Below are positions 32,022 through 39,788 of a stretch of DNA of 64,000 nt, piece after piece. A program made the position numbers and the translations under genes. The notes under the pieces are model-generated. The model saw nothing but the letters and a program-made list of their open reading frames with translations. It did not search any database and was not told the origin of the DNA. The number at the start of each line of letters is the position of its first letter. Position 1 is the first letter of the stretch. Origin of the DNA: Maridesulfovibrio sp. (GTDB lineage: Bacteria; Desulfobacterota; Desulfovibrionia; Desulfovibrionales; Desulfovibrionaceae); the NCBI RefSeq assembly GCF_963667685.1, contig NZ_OY763931.1, forward strand, positions 930,001-994,000. The letters run 5' to 3'.

Positions 32022-32714
32022 CTATTTCTCAATCGCCTTCGCTTTATCCCAGCGTGCCCGGGCAGCTTTCTTAGCCTTCTCTGACCGGAGCCGTGCGGCT
32101 TCCTGTTCTTCCGGTGATATTATCTTGCCAGAGTCGCCCTGCATTATTGTTAGCTGGGTAGTCAGATAGCGTTGCACGTGATCGGCTTCGGCCTTGGATA
32201 AATCCTTGAGCGCGGAGTTCGGATCTTTTCCTAGAAAGACCATAATCTTGCAGATGCTTTTATCCAACACCTCATGCTCTTTCCAATCTTCCTTTTCCTT
32301 GAGCAACACTCCCCACTTTGAAAGCAGGTCGTAGAGTGAATCATATTCGTCCAAGCTCGGCAGCGCGGATTGATCTGCACCCTGCCCCATTGCATAGCAC
32401 CCAGTCTTCCTCAAGCTGGGTATCACTTCCGAGGTAATCCACTTGCGGAACTTCTTTGCTTCCGGCTTGCGGCTTTTGAAGATTAATGCATACAGGCCAG
32501 ACTCGGAAATAGCTGACACTTCCTGATTACCGCCGGGGGTGTATATATTACATACACCCTTTTCATCATCTTCTAATGATTCAAGATTTTGTCTAATGTT
32601 CTGAATTTCGAGAACATTACCAACGTCCTTTGCAACGAACCACGGGTTGCCGTCACCGCCCTGATGGACTCTGACAACTGATTCGCCGAAATCGAAAGGA
32701 ATAACTTCAGACAT
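32022..32714 (-). CDS. BRO-N-domain regulator, cassette C (230 aa)
   Basis: Residues 1-100 are a BRO-N domain (VRVHQGGDGNPWFVAKDVG, ISESGLYALIFKSRKPEAKK, FRKWITSEVIPSLRKTG), a DNA-binding antirepressor-type domain of phages and viruses. The C-terminal 110 residues match the C-terminal domain of the Rha proteins in cassettes A and B and end RSEKAKKAARARWDK. So the DNA-binding half has been exchanged while the rest of the cassette was kept. ATG 32714 follows AAGGAGGTAAGTG and overlaps the 3' end of the small gene. Confidence 0.85.
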   Translation of the reverse strand: MSEVIPFDFGESVVRVHQGGDGNPWFVAKDVGNVLEIQNIRQNLESLEDDEKGVCNIYTPGGNQEVSAISESGLYALIFKSRKPEAKKFRKWITSEVIPSLRKTGCYAMGQGADQSALPSLDEYDSLYDLLSKWGVLLKEKEDWKEHEVLDKSICKIMVFLGKDPNSALKDLSKAEADHVQRYLTTQLTIMQGDSGKIISPEEQEAARLRSEKAKKAARARWDKAKAIEK

Positions 32715-32946
32715 CACTTACCTCCTTACTACGAAAGGTAGAATGATCCAGATTGTTAACCAACCCATCTAAACGATCCGTCAGTACTTCCAGCAACGAC
32801 AGCTGGCCCGGTAGAACGTGACCATCTCCCTGATGGGTTTCGAGAAAAGTGTGGTGCAATAGCAGTTTGGTGAGTTCCTGAATGTCCAGAGCCTTGTTAT
32901 AAGTCTCCACAAAATGCCTTTCAGGAATGGTAAGAGTTTTCGGCAT
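32707..32946 (-). CDS. Small cassette protein C (79 aa, MPKTLT type)
   Basis: Homologue of the small proteins in cassettes A and B (DIQEL-KLLLHHTFLETHQGDG and LPGQLSLLE). The start ATG (32946) lies four bases after GGAGG of leader box 2. It keeps its sequence although its downstream partner has a BRO-N rather than a Rha head, which suggests it interacts with the shared C-terminal domain. Function unknown. Confidence 0.8.
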   Translation of the reverse strand: MPKTLTIPERHFVETYNKALDIQELTKLLLHHTFLETHQGDGHVLPGQLSLLEVLTDRLDGLVNNLDHSTFRSKEVSDV

Positions 32947-32950
32947 GATG

Positions 32951-33212
32951 CCTCCTAGGGATTTTTTCGGGTGGCATCTTCCAACATGAAAGATACCGGG
33001 AGCTCGAAACCGTCCCTAGAACGGCGAGAGGATTTCCCCCGAAGGGTATTGTATGGCCTCTGCACTCCCGGCAAATATCTTGGCGAAATTGAATGGAATA
33101 AAACAGTACCTGCAAGTGCAGAAAATCTCTAATCTTCTGATCACAGGACACAAAAAAGCCGCCAACTATCGGGAGCGGAAACCGCTAGGGAACAAAGGTG
33201 TTTCGAGCACCT
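32951..33212 (-). ncRNA. Structured leader RNA, cassette C
   Basis: On the minus strand: P1 AGGTG (33212-33208) with CACCT (33200-33196); box 1 CCCTAG (33190-33185); P2 AGCGG (33186-33182) with CCGCT (33178-33174); terminator-like alternative ending in T6 (33157-33152); P3 GCCGGGAG (33072-33065) with CTCCCGGT (33002-32995); P4 AGAGG with CCTCT (33061-33057 and 33031-33027), enclosing CCC-TTCG-GGG; P5 CCGT with ACGG (33024-33021 and 33013-33010), loop with CTAGGG (33019-33014); P6 (32997-32988 with 32982-32973); box 2 CCCTAG (32960-32955) fused to GGAGG (32955-32951). Here both boxes and the loop differ from copies A and B at the same pair, so pairing is kept. Confidence 0.75.
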
Positions 33213-33218
33213 GCTGTG

Positions 33219-33248
33219 ATAAAGCCAGAAAATGTGGGTTGTTGTCAA
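33219..33248 (-). promoter_or_regulatory. Promoter of cassette C
   Basis: A consensus -35 TTGACA (33248-33243) is followed after 18 bases by CTTTAT (33224-33219). The predicted start, about 33212, is the first base of hairpin P1, as in the other copies. Confidence 0.65.
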
Positions 33249-33296
33249 GGGAGGGGTTGTTGTTTTTGGTATAATTAAGTAAAGAATTCGAGTTTA

Positions 33297-34724
33297 ATGA
33301 AATTATTTCGGGGAGTAGGAATTTGTATGCTAGCCATTTTGTGGGTTCAATGTTTCTTAATATTTCTAATTCTTTGCGTATATTCTCCAAAACTTTATGA
33401 CTACTCCGGTGTACGGGCTATTTATGAGAAAATGTTTCCCCCTTCCCCCGAAGATGCCGAGAAAAGTCCCAAACCAAGCTCTTTTGTGTTATGGGCTATC
33501 GGTATTTATGTTGCTTTATTTAGCATAGCTTCTGCCCGATATGACCGGGCTGTAAATTCTTATGAAATGCAGATTTCAGCGTGGCAGACGCAGATGGCGA
33601 CTGAATTTAGACCTGAAGTTTGTGCCAATCTCACAATTCTCCAACAAATCAGAGTCCCTAAAAAGCCGGAAGTTTTTAATCCTTCCAGTACGATTAAATC
33701 CTTTTACACAGAGGAGAAGTATGAGGATGGGCAAGCAACTCTTTTACATACAATTGAGGCGTATAAAAAGAATTTATGTAACTCAACTTTAACCAAAGCA
33801 GACCTCAGAGATGCAGACCTCAGAGAAGCAATACTCACGGAGGCAGACCTCACGGAAGCAATACTCACGGAGGCATACCTCACGAGGGCAGACCTCAAGG
33901 GGGCAAAACTCTGGAGAACAGACCTCACGGGGGCAGACCTCAGGGGGGTAGGTCTCAGAAAAGCGATACTCATGGTGGCAAAACTCACGGGGGCAAAGCT
34001 CAAGGGGGCAGACCTCAAGGGGGCAAACATCTGGGGGACAGACCTCACGGAGGCAGACCTCACGGGGGCAAAACTCTGGAGAACAGACCTCAAGGGGGCA
34101 AAACTCTGGGGAACAGACCTCACGGGGGCAGACCTCAGGGGGGTAGGTCTCAGAGAAGCGAAACTCATGGTGGCAAAACTCACGGGGGCACACCTCACGG
34201 GGGCAGACCTCAAGGGGGCAAACATCTGGGGGACAGACCTCACGGGGGCAGACCTCACGGAGGCAGACCTCACGGGGGCACACCTCACGGGGGCAGACCT
34301 CACGGGGGCAAAACTCACGGGGGCAGACCTCAAGGGGGCAAAACTCACGGGGGCACACCTCACGGGGGCAGACCTCACGGAGGCAGACCTCACGGGGGCA
34401 CACCTCACGGGGGCATACCTCAAGGGGGCAAAACTCACGGGGGCAGACCTCACGGGGGCACACCTCACGGGGGCATACCTCACGGGGGCATACCTCACGG
34501 GGGCAAAACTCACGGGGGCAGACCTCAAGGGGGCAAACATCTGGGGAACAGACCTCACGGGGGCACACCTCACGGAGGCAGACCTCACGGGGGCAAATCT
34601 CATAAAAGTTGATTTGACAAAAGTAAAATCGCTATACAAAACAAAACTCCCCTCCGAAATAGAAAAAGAACTCAGAAATACCCACCCACACTTATTCGAA
34701 AAACCACGCTGGTATAAAGACTAA
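33297..34724 (+). CDS. Membrane-anchored pentapeptide-repeat protein (475 aa)
   Basis: Two transmembrane helices (about residues 8-30 and 62-80) precede a short linker and then about 290 residues of pentapeptide repeats of the A(D/K/H/Y)L(T/K)G type, which fold into a right-handed four-sided helix. The C-terminal 25 residues are charged. The starts of the repeats are unusually uniform at DNA level. Proteins of this class can mimic DNA or act as scaffolds; a membrane-anchored version next to cassette C may be an exclusion or defence factor. The function cannot be named. Confidence 0.75.
   Translation: MKLFRGVGICMLAILWVQCFLIFLILCVYSPKLYDYSGVRAIYEKMFPPSPEDAEKSPKPSSFVLWAIGIYVALFSIASARYDRAVNSYEMQISAWQTQMATEFRPEVCANLTILQQIRVPKKPEVFNPSSTIKSFYTEEKYEDGQATLLHTIEAYKKNLCNSTLTKADLRDADLREAILTEADLTEAILTEAYLTRADLKGAKLWRTDLTGADLRGVGLRKAILMVAKLTGAKLKGADLKGANIWGTDLTEADLTGAKLWRTDLKGAKLWGTDLTGADLRGVGLREAKLMVAKLTGAHLTGADLKGANIWGTDLTGADLTEADLTGAHLTGADLTGAKLTGADLKGAKLTGAHLTGADLTEADLTGAHLTGAYLKGAKLTGADLTGAHLTGAYLTGAYLTGAKLTGADLKGANIWGTDLTGAHLTEADLTGANLIKVDLTKVKSLYKTKLPSEIEKELRNTHPHLFEKPRWYKD
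33800..34610. repeat. Array of 15-bp tandem repeats within the pentapeptide gene
   Basis: About fifty consecutive 15-bp units close to CTCACGGGGGCAGAC run through the coding region; many are identical. Unit length keeps the frame, so unequal crossing over would change the number of pentapeptide coils without frameshift. On the other strand the same array creates long open frames that are artefacts. Confidence 0.9.
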
Positions 34725-34918
34725 CACCCAACCTCCCCACCAGCATACTCCTTAACCCACTCCCAAAGTTCAGCCTTCTCCGCCGTGTACTTCCCCTCAA
34801 CACGGCGGATAGGGCAACCTTCCTTCTGCGCCCAGGCGCGGACGGTGTTGCGCCCTACTCCGAAAATCCTACCGATATTCTCCAAACCCGTAACAATCTC
34901 AACAGGCCGCACCACCAT
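34721..34918 (-). CDS. Small HTH protein, MerR/Nu1-like (65 aa)
   Basis: The sequence NIGRIFGVGRNTVRAWAQKE is a winged-helix DNA-binding motif of the MerR/Nu1 type, followed by the wing (CPIRRVEGKYTAEKAELWEW). ATG 34918 lies one base after the upstream stop. It lies two genes from the large terminase, so a small-terminase role (recognition of the packaging site) is possible. It overlaps the end of the plus-strand pentapeptide gene by four bases. Confidence 0.65.
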   Translation of the reverse strand: MVVRPVEIVTGLENIGRIFGVGRNTVRAWAQKEGCPIRRVEGKYTAEKAELWEWVKEYAGGEVGC

Positions 34919-34919
34919 A

Positions 34920-35573
34920 TCAATACCCCCCTGCTGAATTGGTAAGCCCGGATGGACGCACAGAATCCACAAATCCCGCCCCGGCACTTTCCAGATCCAG
35001 CCCGGCCAGCGCGTAAAGCATGGAAGCCACCACCGGATATTCCTCCAGCTTGCGGCCCAGATCATCACGCCCAAGGGTGTTGTATTCCAGCACGGCCTGC
35101 GATTCCCCGAAATAGAGCGTCTTGATATTCCGGGTCCGCCGATCGACCAGCCGATCATAATCGCGGAAAGTGCGACTTCCATTCATAGCCGGAGGCGAAG
35201 CCAGATCCAAGGTAGGTACGCGCAGCCTGTGCCGCCGATCGTTATACATATGCACCAGCCGTGTAGACGCATGGGTCAGCGGAGTACGCCAGATATCCAC
35301 CTTCAGCGCATCCTGCAAAGCCGCCATTTCGCGGCAGAGAGTTTCGGTATCTTCATCCATGAATTCCACCACTACATCCACACGGTGCTGGTCAGTCCCA
35401 TGAACGGGATCCTTGTGTTCGGCCAGCACGGTGATCGCTCCCGGCCTGACGTCATACGTCCATGCCACGCCACCTGACACCCTACGGTACACAATGCCGG
35501 TCACCGGGTCTTTCAGGCTGCGCTGCCCGGTCATGGGCGAAGTCACTACCTTCAATCTTTCAATAAGTCTCAT
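34920..35573 (-). CDS. Phage protein downstream of the large terminase (217 aa)
   Basis: ATG 35573 is chosen because AGAGGA precedes it at good spacing. The protein is mixed alpha/beta, with an Arg-rich middle (MYNDRRHRLRVPTLDLASPP) and a beta start that resembles a DNA- or virion-binding domain. It follows TerL in the operon by 47 bases. No family is recognised. Confidence 0.55.
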   Translation of the reverse strand: MRLIERLKVVTSPMTGQRSLKDPVTGIVYRRVSGGVAWTYDVRPGAITVLAEHKDPVHGTDQHRVDVVVEFMDEDTETLCREMAALQDALKVDIWRTPLTHASTRLVHMYNDRRHRLRVPTLDLASPPAMNGSRTFRDYDRLVDRRTRNIKTLYFGESQAVLEYNTLGRDDLGRKLEEYPVVASMLYALAGLDLESAGAGFVDSVRPSGLTNSAGGY

Positions 35574-35620
35574 ACTCAATCCTCTTCTAGTCCGTTCAGA
35601 AATGTGCGTTTCTGGGCGGA

Positions 35621-37093
35621 CTAGGACATGTCGCGGCCTTCGGTTAGGCCTCCCCTTCTAAGAAAATACTCCAAGGCCTGCGTCATTACATCCACCTGAT
35701 CCTTGTATTTGGAGCCGGGAAAATGCTCCACCTCATCCAGAAAAACATCCAGCCACTCAGCAGACTCCGGCAACCAGACATTGCCGCCCTCGATCGTATC
35801 GGCTACCGCATTGGCCCTGTTTTCCTTATCGCCCCCGGTCACTGCCCACGGCACGACCGGAAGCTTTGTTTCATCCTGCAAATCCTGAATAACGCTGATC
35901 CCACTGGACTTGTCCTCAATTACGATCGCGGAGGCCTTGTGGATCGCGTACCGTCTCTTGATTGTGCGCTTCAGCTCCGGGTATTCCATTTTCTTGCGGA
36001 TCAGATCCAGCAGGTAATAGCCGTTGTAGGCCTCGCCCCAGAGCTGCCCTACCGAATAAGCGGCATTGGCATTCTTCTTCTGGGCCGTGTCCCAGTGCTC
36101 AACAATGCGATTGAATTTGGGAAGCTTGGTATACCGCTTGAACCAATCCACCTGAAAAGTTGCCCCGCCTTTCGGAACCGGACGCTGCTGGAGCTGCCCT
36201 GCGGCCTCAGTAGGTGATGAGAAAGAATTTTCAATATGGGTCAGGGTTTCCTCGTCAAAACGTTCCGGCCAGAGCAGCTGCCCTTCCTTTTCGCGGGGAT
36301 CTTCGAACCCAAGCACCGTATGGAACTTATTCCCCTCGTACCGTGCAGGCAAACAGAGATGGGTGTACCCGCCCTTCTCCAGAATATGACCGCTCAGATC
36401 CTGCTGGTGGCCGCGCTGCATGACGACTACGAATGCCCCGGTCTTGGGATCATTGAGACGGGTCTGCATGGTGTTGTCCCACCAATCCAGCACTTCCTTA
36501 CGCTTGGCATCAGAATTGACCTCGGACATGTTGTGGGGGTCATCAGCTACTATGCGGTCCCCGCCTTCACCTGTAGCCCTACCGCCGACAGATGAGGAGA
36601 ACCGGAAGCCCCCGGCCTTGTTTTCAAACTTATCCTTGGCGTTCTGGTCCCGCTTGAGCTGCACATGAGGCCATGCTTCCTGATACCAGGGCGAAGTCAC
36701 GATCTCACGGGTCTTCATATTGTCTCGCGTTGAAAGCATGGCCGAATAGGAGCTGAAGAAAAATTGAATCCACGGATTGAAGGTCCATTCCCATGCCGGC
36801 CAGCAGACTGACACGGACAGCGACTTCATGTGGCGAGGCGGCATATTGATCAGCAGCCTTGAAATCTCCCCGGTACTGACCGCCTCCAGATGCTCCACAA
36901 TGGCCCCGATATGCCAGCCGTCAACAAAGGTCCGCCCCGGCTCGATAACGTGCCATGCATTGCGGATGAACTCTTTCAGCGGCATATCAGGCTTCCCAGT
37001 GCCTATGTACTGAGATTCAGCCTGTGGAACCTGCTCCTTCAAATTCATGAGCAGATTCCCCATCAGGCCGTTTGCTTTCACCGTTTTACTCAT
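35621..37093 (-). CDS. terL: Terminase large subunit (490 aa)
   Basis: The ATPase motor has the terminase version of Walker A (LINMPPRHMKS, residues 81-91), Walker B (DRIVADDP, about 185) and the nuclease half with conserved acids (VIEDKSSG, about 390; DVMTQALEYFL, about 475). These drive DNA translocation into the head and cut the concatemer. Its ATG overlaps the stop of the recombinase gene (ATGA). Confidence 0.9.
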   Translation of the reverse strand: MSKTVKANGLMGNLLMNLKEQVPQAESQYIGTGKPDMPLKEFIRNAWHVIEPGRTFVDGWHIGAIVEHLEAVSTGEISRLLINMPPRHMKSLSVSVCWPAWEWTFNPWIQFFFSSYSAMLSTRDNMKTREIVTSPWYQEAWPHVQLKRDQNAKDKFENKAGGFRFSSSVGGRATGEGGDRIVADDPHNMSEVNSDAKRKEVLDWWDNTMQTRLNDPKTGAFVVVMQRGHQQDLSGHILEKGGYTHLCLPARYEGNKFHTVLGFEDPREKEGQLLWPERFDEETLTHIENSFSSPTEAAGQLQQRPVPKGGATFQVDWFKRYTKLPKFNRIVEHWDTAQKKNANAAYSVGQLWGEAYNGYYLLDLIRKKMEYPELKRTIKRRYAIHKASAIVIEDKSSGISVIQDLQDETKLPVVPWAVTGGDKENRANAVADTIEGGNVWLPESAEWLDVFLDEVEHFPGSKYKDQVDVMTQALEYFLRRGGLTEGRDMS

Positions 37094-37683
37094 AGCTCGT
37101 TCATGTACACATCCTTGATTTCCTCAGGCTGGACGCACAGGTAATCAAGGGTCTGCTTCTGGCTGGAGTGATTAAAAATTTCCATCAAGGTCGGGATATC
37201 CACACCGAATGTCACCCTCTGGTGATAGCCGAATGTTTTCCGCAACGTATGAGATCCGTATTGCCCCTTCAGATTGATTTTCTCGCACCACTTCTTGACC
37301 AGCTTGTTCACGTAATTCGGAGCCATAGACTTGCCGTTTCTGCCCGTAAAAAGAAAAATCCGTTCCTCATCCCGGCACTGCATCGCCCAGGGACGCACAG
37401 CCTTGATGACGGTTTCGTTCAAGGTGATCCTGCGACCCTTAGCTGTCTTCTGCTCTTCAAGCACCAGCTCATCACCGGCTTTGGCATAAATAAACTGTTC
37501 GGCCTCAATCTGGACCAGATCAATGGCGCGGAGATTGGTGTTGATCCCCAGAACGAACAAAGCCAAATCGCGCGGATTGTCCGCAAGCAGCTTTTTCAGA
37601 TTCGCAATGTCCTTCAGCGAAGTGATCGGATCAACCTTGAGCTTGCTTCCTTTTTCGGGATGATTCGGATTCTTTTTTTTCAT
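37090..37683 (-). CDS. Short tyrosine recombinase coupled to terminase (197 aa)
   Basis: The catalytic set of tyrosine recombinases is visible: Arg52 (NLRAID), a Lys near 79-82, His145 and Arg148 (SHTLRKTF), His172 (NHSSQKQTL) and Tyr181 (LDYLCVQ). The usual N-terminal core-binding domain is missing; only about 20 residues precede the catalytic domain. The gene overlaps terL and lies upstream of it, an unusual place for an integrase. It could resolve phage genomes during replication or packaging, or be the integrase. Inference only. Confidence 0.8.
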   Translation of the reverse strand: MKKKNPNHPEKGSKLKVDPITSLKDIANLKKLLADNPRDLALFVLGINTNLRAIDLVQIEAEQFIYAKAGDELVLEEQKTAKGRRITLNETVIKAVRPWAMQCRDEERIFLFTGRNGKSMAPNYVNKLVKKWCEKINLKGQYGSHTLRKTFGYHQRVTFGVDIPTLMEIFNHSSQKQTLDYLCVQPEEIKDVYMNEL

Positions 37684-37700
37684 TTCGAGCTCCTTTTATT

Positions 37701-37885
37701 AAAGTCTAAGTTTTAATCATATTTTCATAAAACTAACACTTGAACAAGAGTCTTTTCTAACTAATTTTCAGCAAAATTCGAATAAGCGACTGAAATTTAA
37801 AATATAAACACCATTTTCAGCACTCTAACTTTATTATAAAAGTTAGACTTTTCGAGTTTGCAAAAAATTAAAAGTTAGACTTTTC
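37701..37885. promoter_or_regulatory. Repeat-rich intergenic region beside the recombinase gene
   Basis: A perfect 9-bp inverted repeat TCTAACTTT (37824-37832) with AAAGTTAGA (37839-37847) stands next to direct repeats AAAAGTTAGACTTTTC (37838-37853 and 37870-37885, 32 bases apart). AAAGTCTAAGTTTT lies at 37701-37714, and ATTTTCAGCA occurs twice (37764-37773, 37813-37822). The region is very AT-rich. It looks like operators for the neighbouring HTH protein or arm and core sites for the recombinase. Confidence 0.6.
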
Positions 37886-38479
37886 CGAACCGCCGATTCC
37901 GAAATCCAAAGCCGACCGAGCCGCATTAATTTCAGTCAGCCGGCTGACAATTCGCTGCTGAACTTCCGGAGCTGCGTTTTGAATTTCCTCCAAAACGATG
38001 GATTGAAATTCCTCGACCTTCTTCAGCGAGTAAATTTCGCTTTGCATCTTGAAGACGAATTCGAGCTGCTTACGAAGTTCAGCCTGCAACTGGATCAGAA
38101 AGCCACCTAGATCGCGTTTCTGGCCCGCCAGCCGCCGCAATTTTGATTGACTGTCCCGGTACTCCTGCGAAGCCGGATCACCATGAAGGACAACGTGAAC
38201 CATCTCCAGCAACTCGCGGCATTGCTTTCCCAGAGCTTCGAGCTGATCAGCCAGTGAAAGCTTGGCATCGATCATCTTCGGAGCCGAGAACAATGCAACA
38301 TCTTTGGAAACAGCAAAATCAATACGCTTTTTAGCCCTTGAAACAGCCGCTTGAGACACAGCAAAAAAATCAGCAGATGCACTTTGTTTCCATCCAAGCT
38401 CAACTAACTGCTTAATTAACATCTCTTGGTCAATCTTTCCACTTTTATACGAAGGATGTTTCTGCAACTCTTCATGCAT
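37868..38479 (-). CDS. HTH phage regulator or small-terminase-like protein (203 aa)
   Basis: Residues 15-60 form a helix-turn-helix (LIKQLVELGWKQSASADFFA, then VSQAAVSRAKKRIDF). The rest is long helices with a Gln/Glu-rich coiled coil. This shape occurs both in small terminase subunits and in phage transcription regulators. The gene's 3' end carries one of the direct repeats of the adjacent intergenic region. The start codon is uncertain: ATG 38479 has GTGAG upstream. Confidence 0.65.
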   Translation of the reverse strand: MHEELQKHPSYKSGKIDQEMLIKQLVELGWKQSASADFFAVSQAAVSRAKKRIDFAVSKDVALFSAPKMIDAKLSLADQLEALGKQCRELLEMVHVVLHGDPASQEYRDSQSKLRRLAGQKRDLGGFLIQLQAELRKQLEFVFKMQSEIYSLKKVEEFQSIVLEEIQNAAPEVQQRIVSRLTEINAARSALDFGIGGSEKSNF

Positions 38480-38568
38480 AACAATCAACTCACACTGTTA
38501 TATTTTCGCACTGCATTAACTTTATAACTTCAAAACTTAATTTCAACGTGGTTAATATTAACCTCCGC

Positions 38569-39498
38569 TTAACCTGCTCCAGCAGCAATACGTTCTGCAT
38601 ATTCAGCTTCACTCATTCCCTGCCCGGAATTGGAAGTTAACTCGTTCACTTCCATCTCTTCCCGACTCTGAAACCCACTGCCCAAAACTTTGGAGATGTT
38701 ATCCGGCTTCACCAGCCATGGAAGACTTGCTTTCCATTCCGGATTCACTTCTCCCATCAAGTAGGGGTAGTCCTTCACCAGCTCAAAATACCAACGCCAC
38801 CACAAGATCCCTTTCTCCGGTGGTCCACCCTCGCACCTGCATTTCCTGACTTTCCTCATCAGGGAATCAGTAACAGCTTCCGGCTTAGGCAAGTCGGGCA
38901 GAATTTCGCAAAAGGCCTCCACCAACTCTTCCCCCTCCGGGGGACTACAGGGGGTATTTACGTAGTGAGTAGGAGAAGGAGAAGGGGCATTGCCAAAATC
39001 GGCGTCGGGCATATTTTTAGGATTGCCATTTTCATGCTCATGCATTGCTTGAGCATCAGGCTTACCTTCAGGCTGATCCGAGCTTTTCTTTTTATTCTTA
39101 TCATCCTGTTTTTTATCCTTTTTCCAACGCGCAGCGGCGGCTTTCTTGGCCTTCTCCGACCGCGCCCTGGCTTCAGCGGCCCAAGGCTGCATGTCGTCCC
39201 ACTCACAAATAAAGAACCGATCCTTATCTTTACCTATTATTTCAAGATCTAACAGCATCTGAACATAGTCAGTGCGGTCCAGCTGAACTTTGCAGGCGAA
39301 CAACAGGTCCTCCTCGTCAAAGTTCTTAGGAAAGTAACCGGAATCACTGGGGTAATGCTTTGCGCAGTAGCACATAAGAAAGATCAACCCCAACGCTCCC
39401 TCGGCCCCGAACTTTCTCATTATCTTCTGGGTCCGAAAGTCCTCGGCAAACTCAACATCAAGCCGGATGTCAGATACATTTTTAACTCGACCAGCCAC
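38569..39498 (-). CDS. Phage replication protein, DUF4373/Lin1244-like (309 aa)
   Basis: Residues 10-110 (FRTQKIMRKFGAEGALGLIF, DEEDLLFACKVQLDRTDYVQ, FFICEWDDMQPW) resemble the winged-helix N-terminal domain of DUF4373/Lin1244-type replication proteins. It is followed by the basic segment ARARSEKAKKAAAARW, a Lys/Asp-rich linker (about 125-180) and a C-terminal helical domain. It is likely the initiator or loader for the DnaB-type helicase encoded upstream. The same basic segment closes the three cassette regulators. Confidence 0.7.
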   Translation of the reverse strand: MAGRVKNVSDIRLDVEFAEDFRTQKIMRKFGAEGALGLIFLMCYCAKHYPSDSGYFPKNFDEEDLLFACKVQLDRTDYVQMLLDLEIIGKDKDRFFICEWDDMQPWAAEARARSEKAKKAAAARWKKDKKQDDKNKKKSSDQPEGKPDAQAMHEHENGNPKNMPDADFGNAPSPSPTHYVNTPCSPPEGEELVEAFCEILPDLPKPEAVTDSLMRKVRKCRCEGGPPEKGILWWRWYFELVKDYPYLMGEVNPEWKASLPWLVKPDNISKVLGSGFQSREEMEVNELTSNSGQGMSEAEYAERIAAGAG

Positions 39499-39529
39499 AC
39501 CGCACTCCTTAAAAATTTTTCAGCTTTGC

Positions 39530-39710
39530 GGATTTATTGCATTGGCAATGCTCAAGCATTACTCAAGCAAATTTTCATTCATAACATGTTTAAAAGGTTC
39601 AAAAAAAACAGGGCATGCCCTGAAAAATTTTCGGCGCCCCCCCGGAATTCACAAAATTCCGGCCCTGCCCGATTTATGCACTAGCTATGCGTGAGCAATG
39701 CTAGTGCGTT
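39530..39710. promoter_or_regulatory. Palindrome-rich control or origin region
   Basis: Overlapping palindromes GCATT-GGC-AATGC (39539-39551) and AATGCT-CA-AGCATT (39547-39560), then CAGGGCATGCCCTG (39609-39622), CCGGAATT with AATTCCGG (39642-39662), and GCACTAGC (39678-39685) with GCTAGTGC (39700-39707). It lies between the divergent replication gene and the pentapeptide gene. TTGACA occurs at 39724. Candidate operators or replication origin; the last inverted repeat contains the same CACTAG/CTAGTG hexamers as the cassette leaders. Confidence 0.55.
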
Positions 39711-39788
39711 ACGTGGTTAATTCTTGACAATTTGCTTCATCCTATAGAACAACCTCATAATTATTATTTTTCAAATTTGAGGTTGGCT

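Noticed and set aside
33704-34639. Long minus-strand open frames opposite the pentapeptide array
   Set aside because: They are products of the 15-bp repeats (proline/serine/cysteine-rich repeats) and have no ribosome-binding site.
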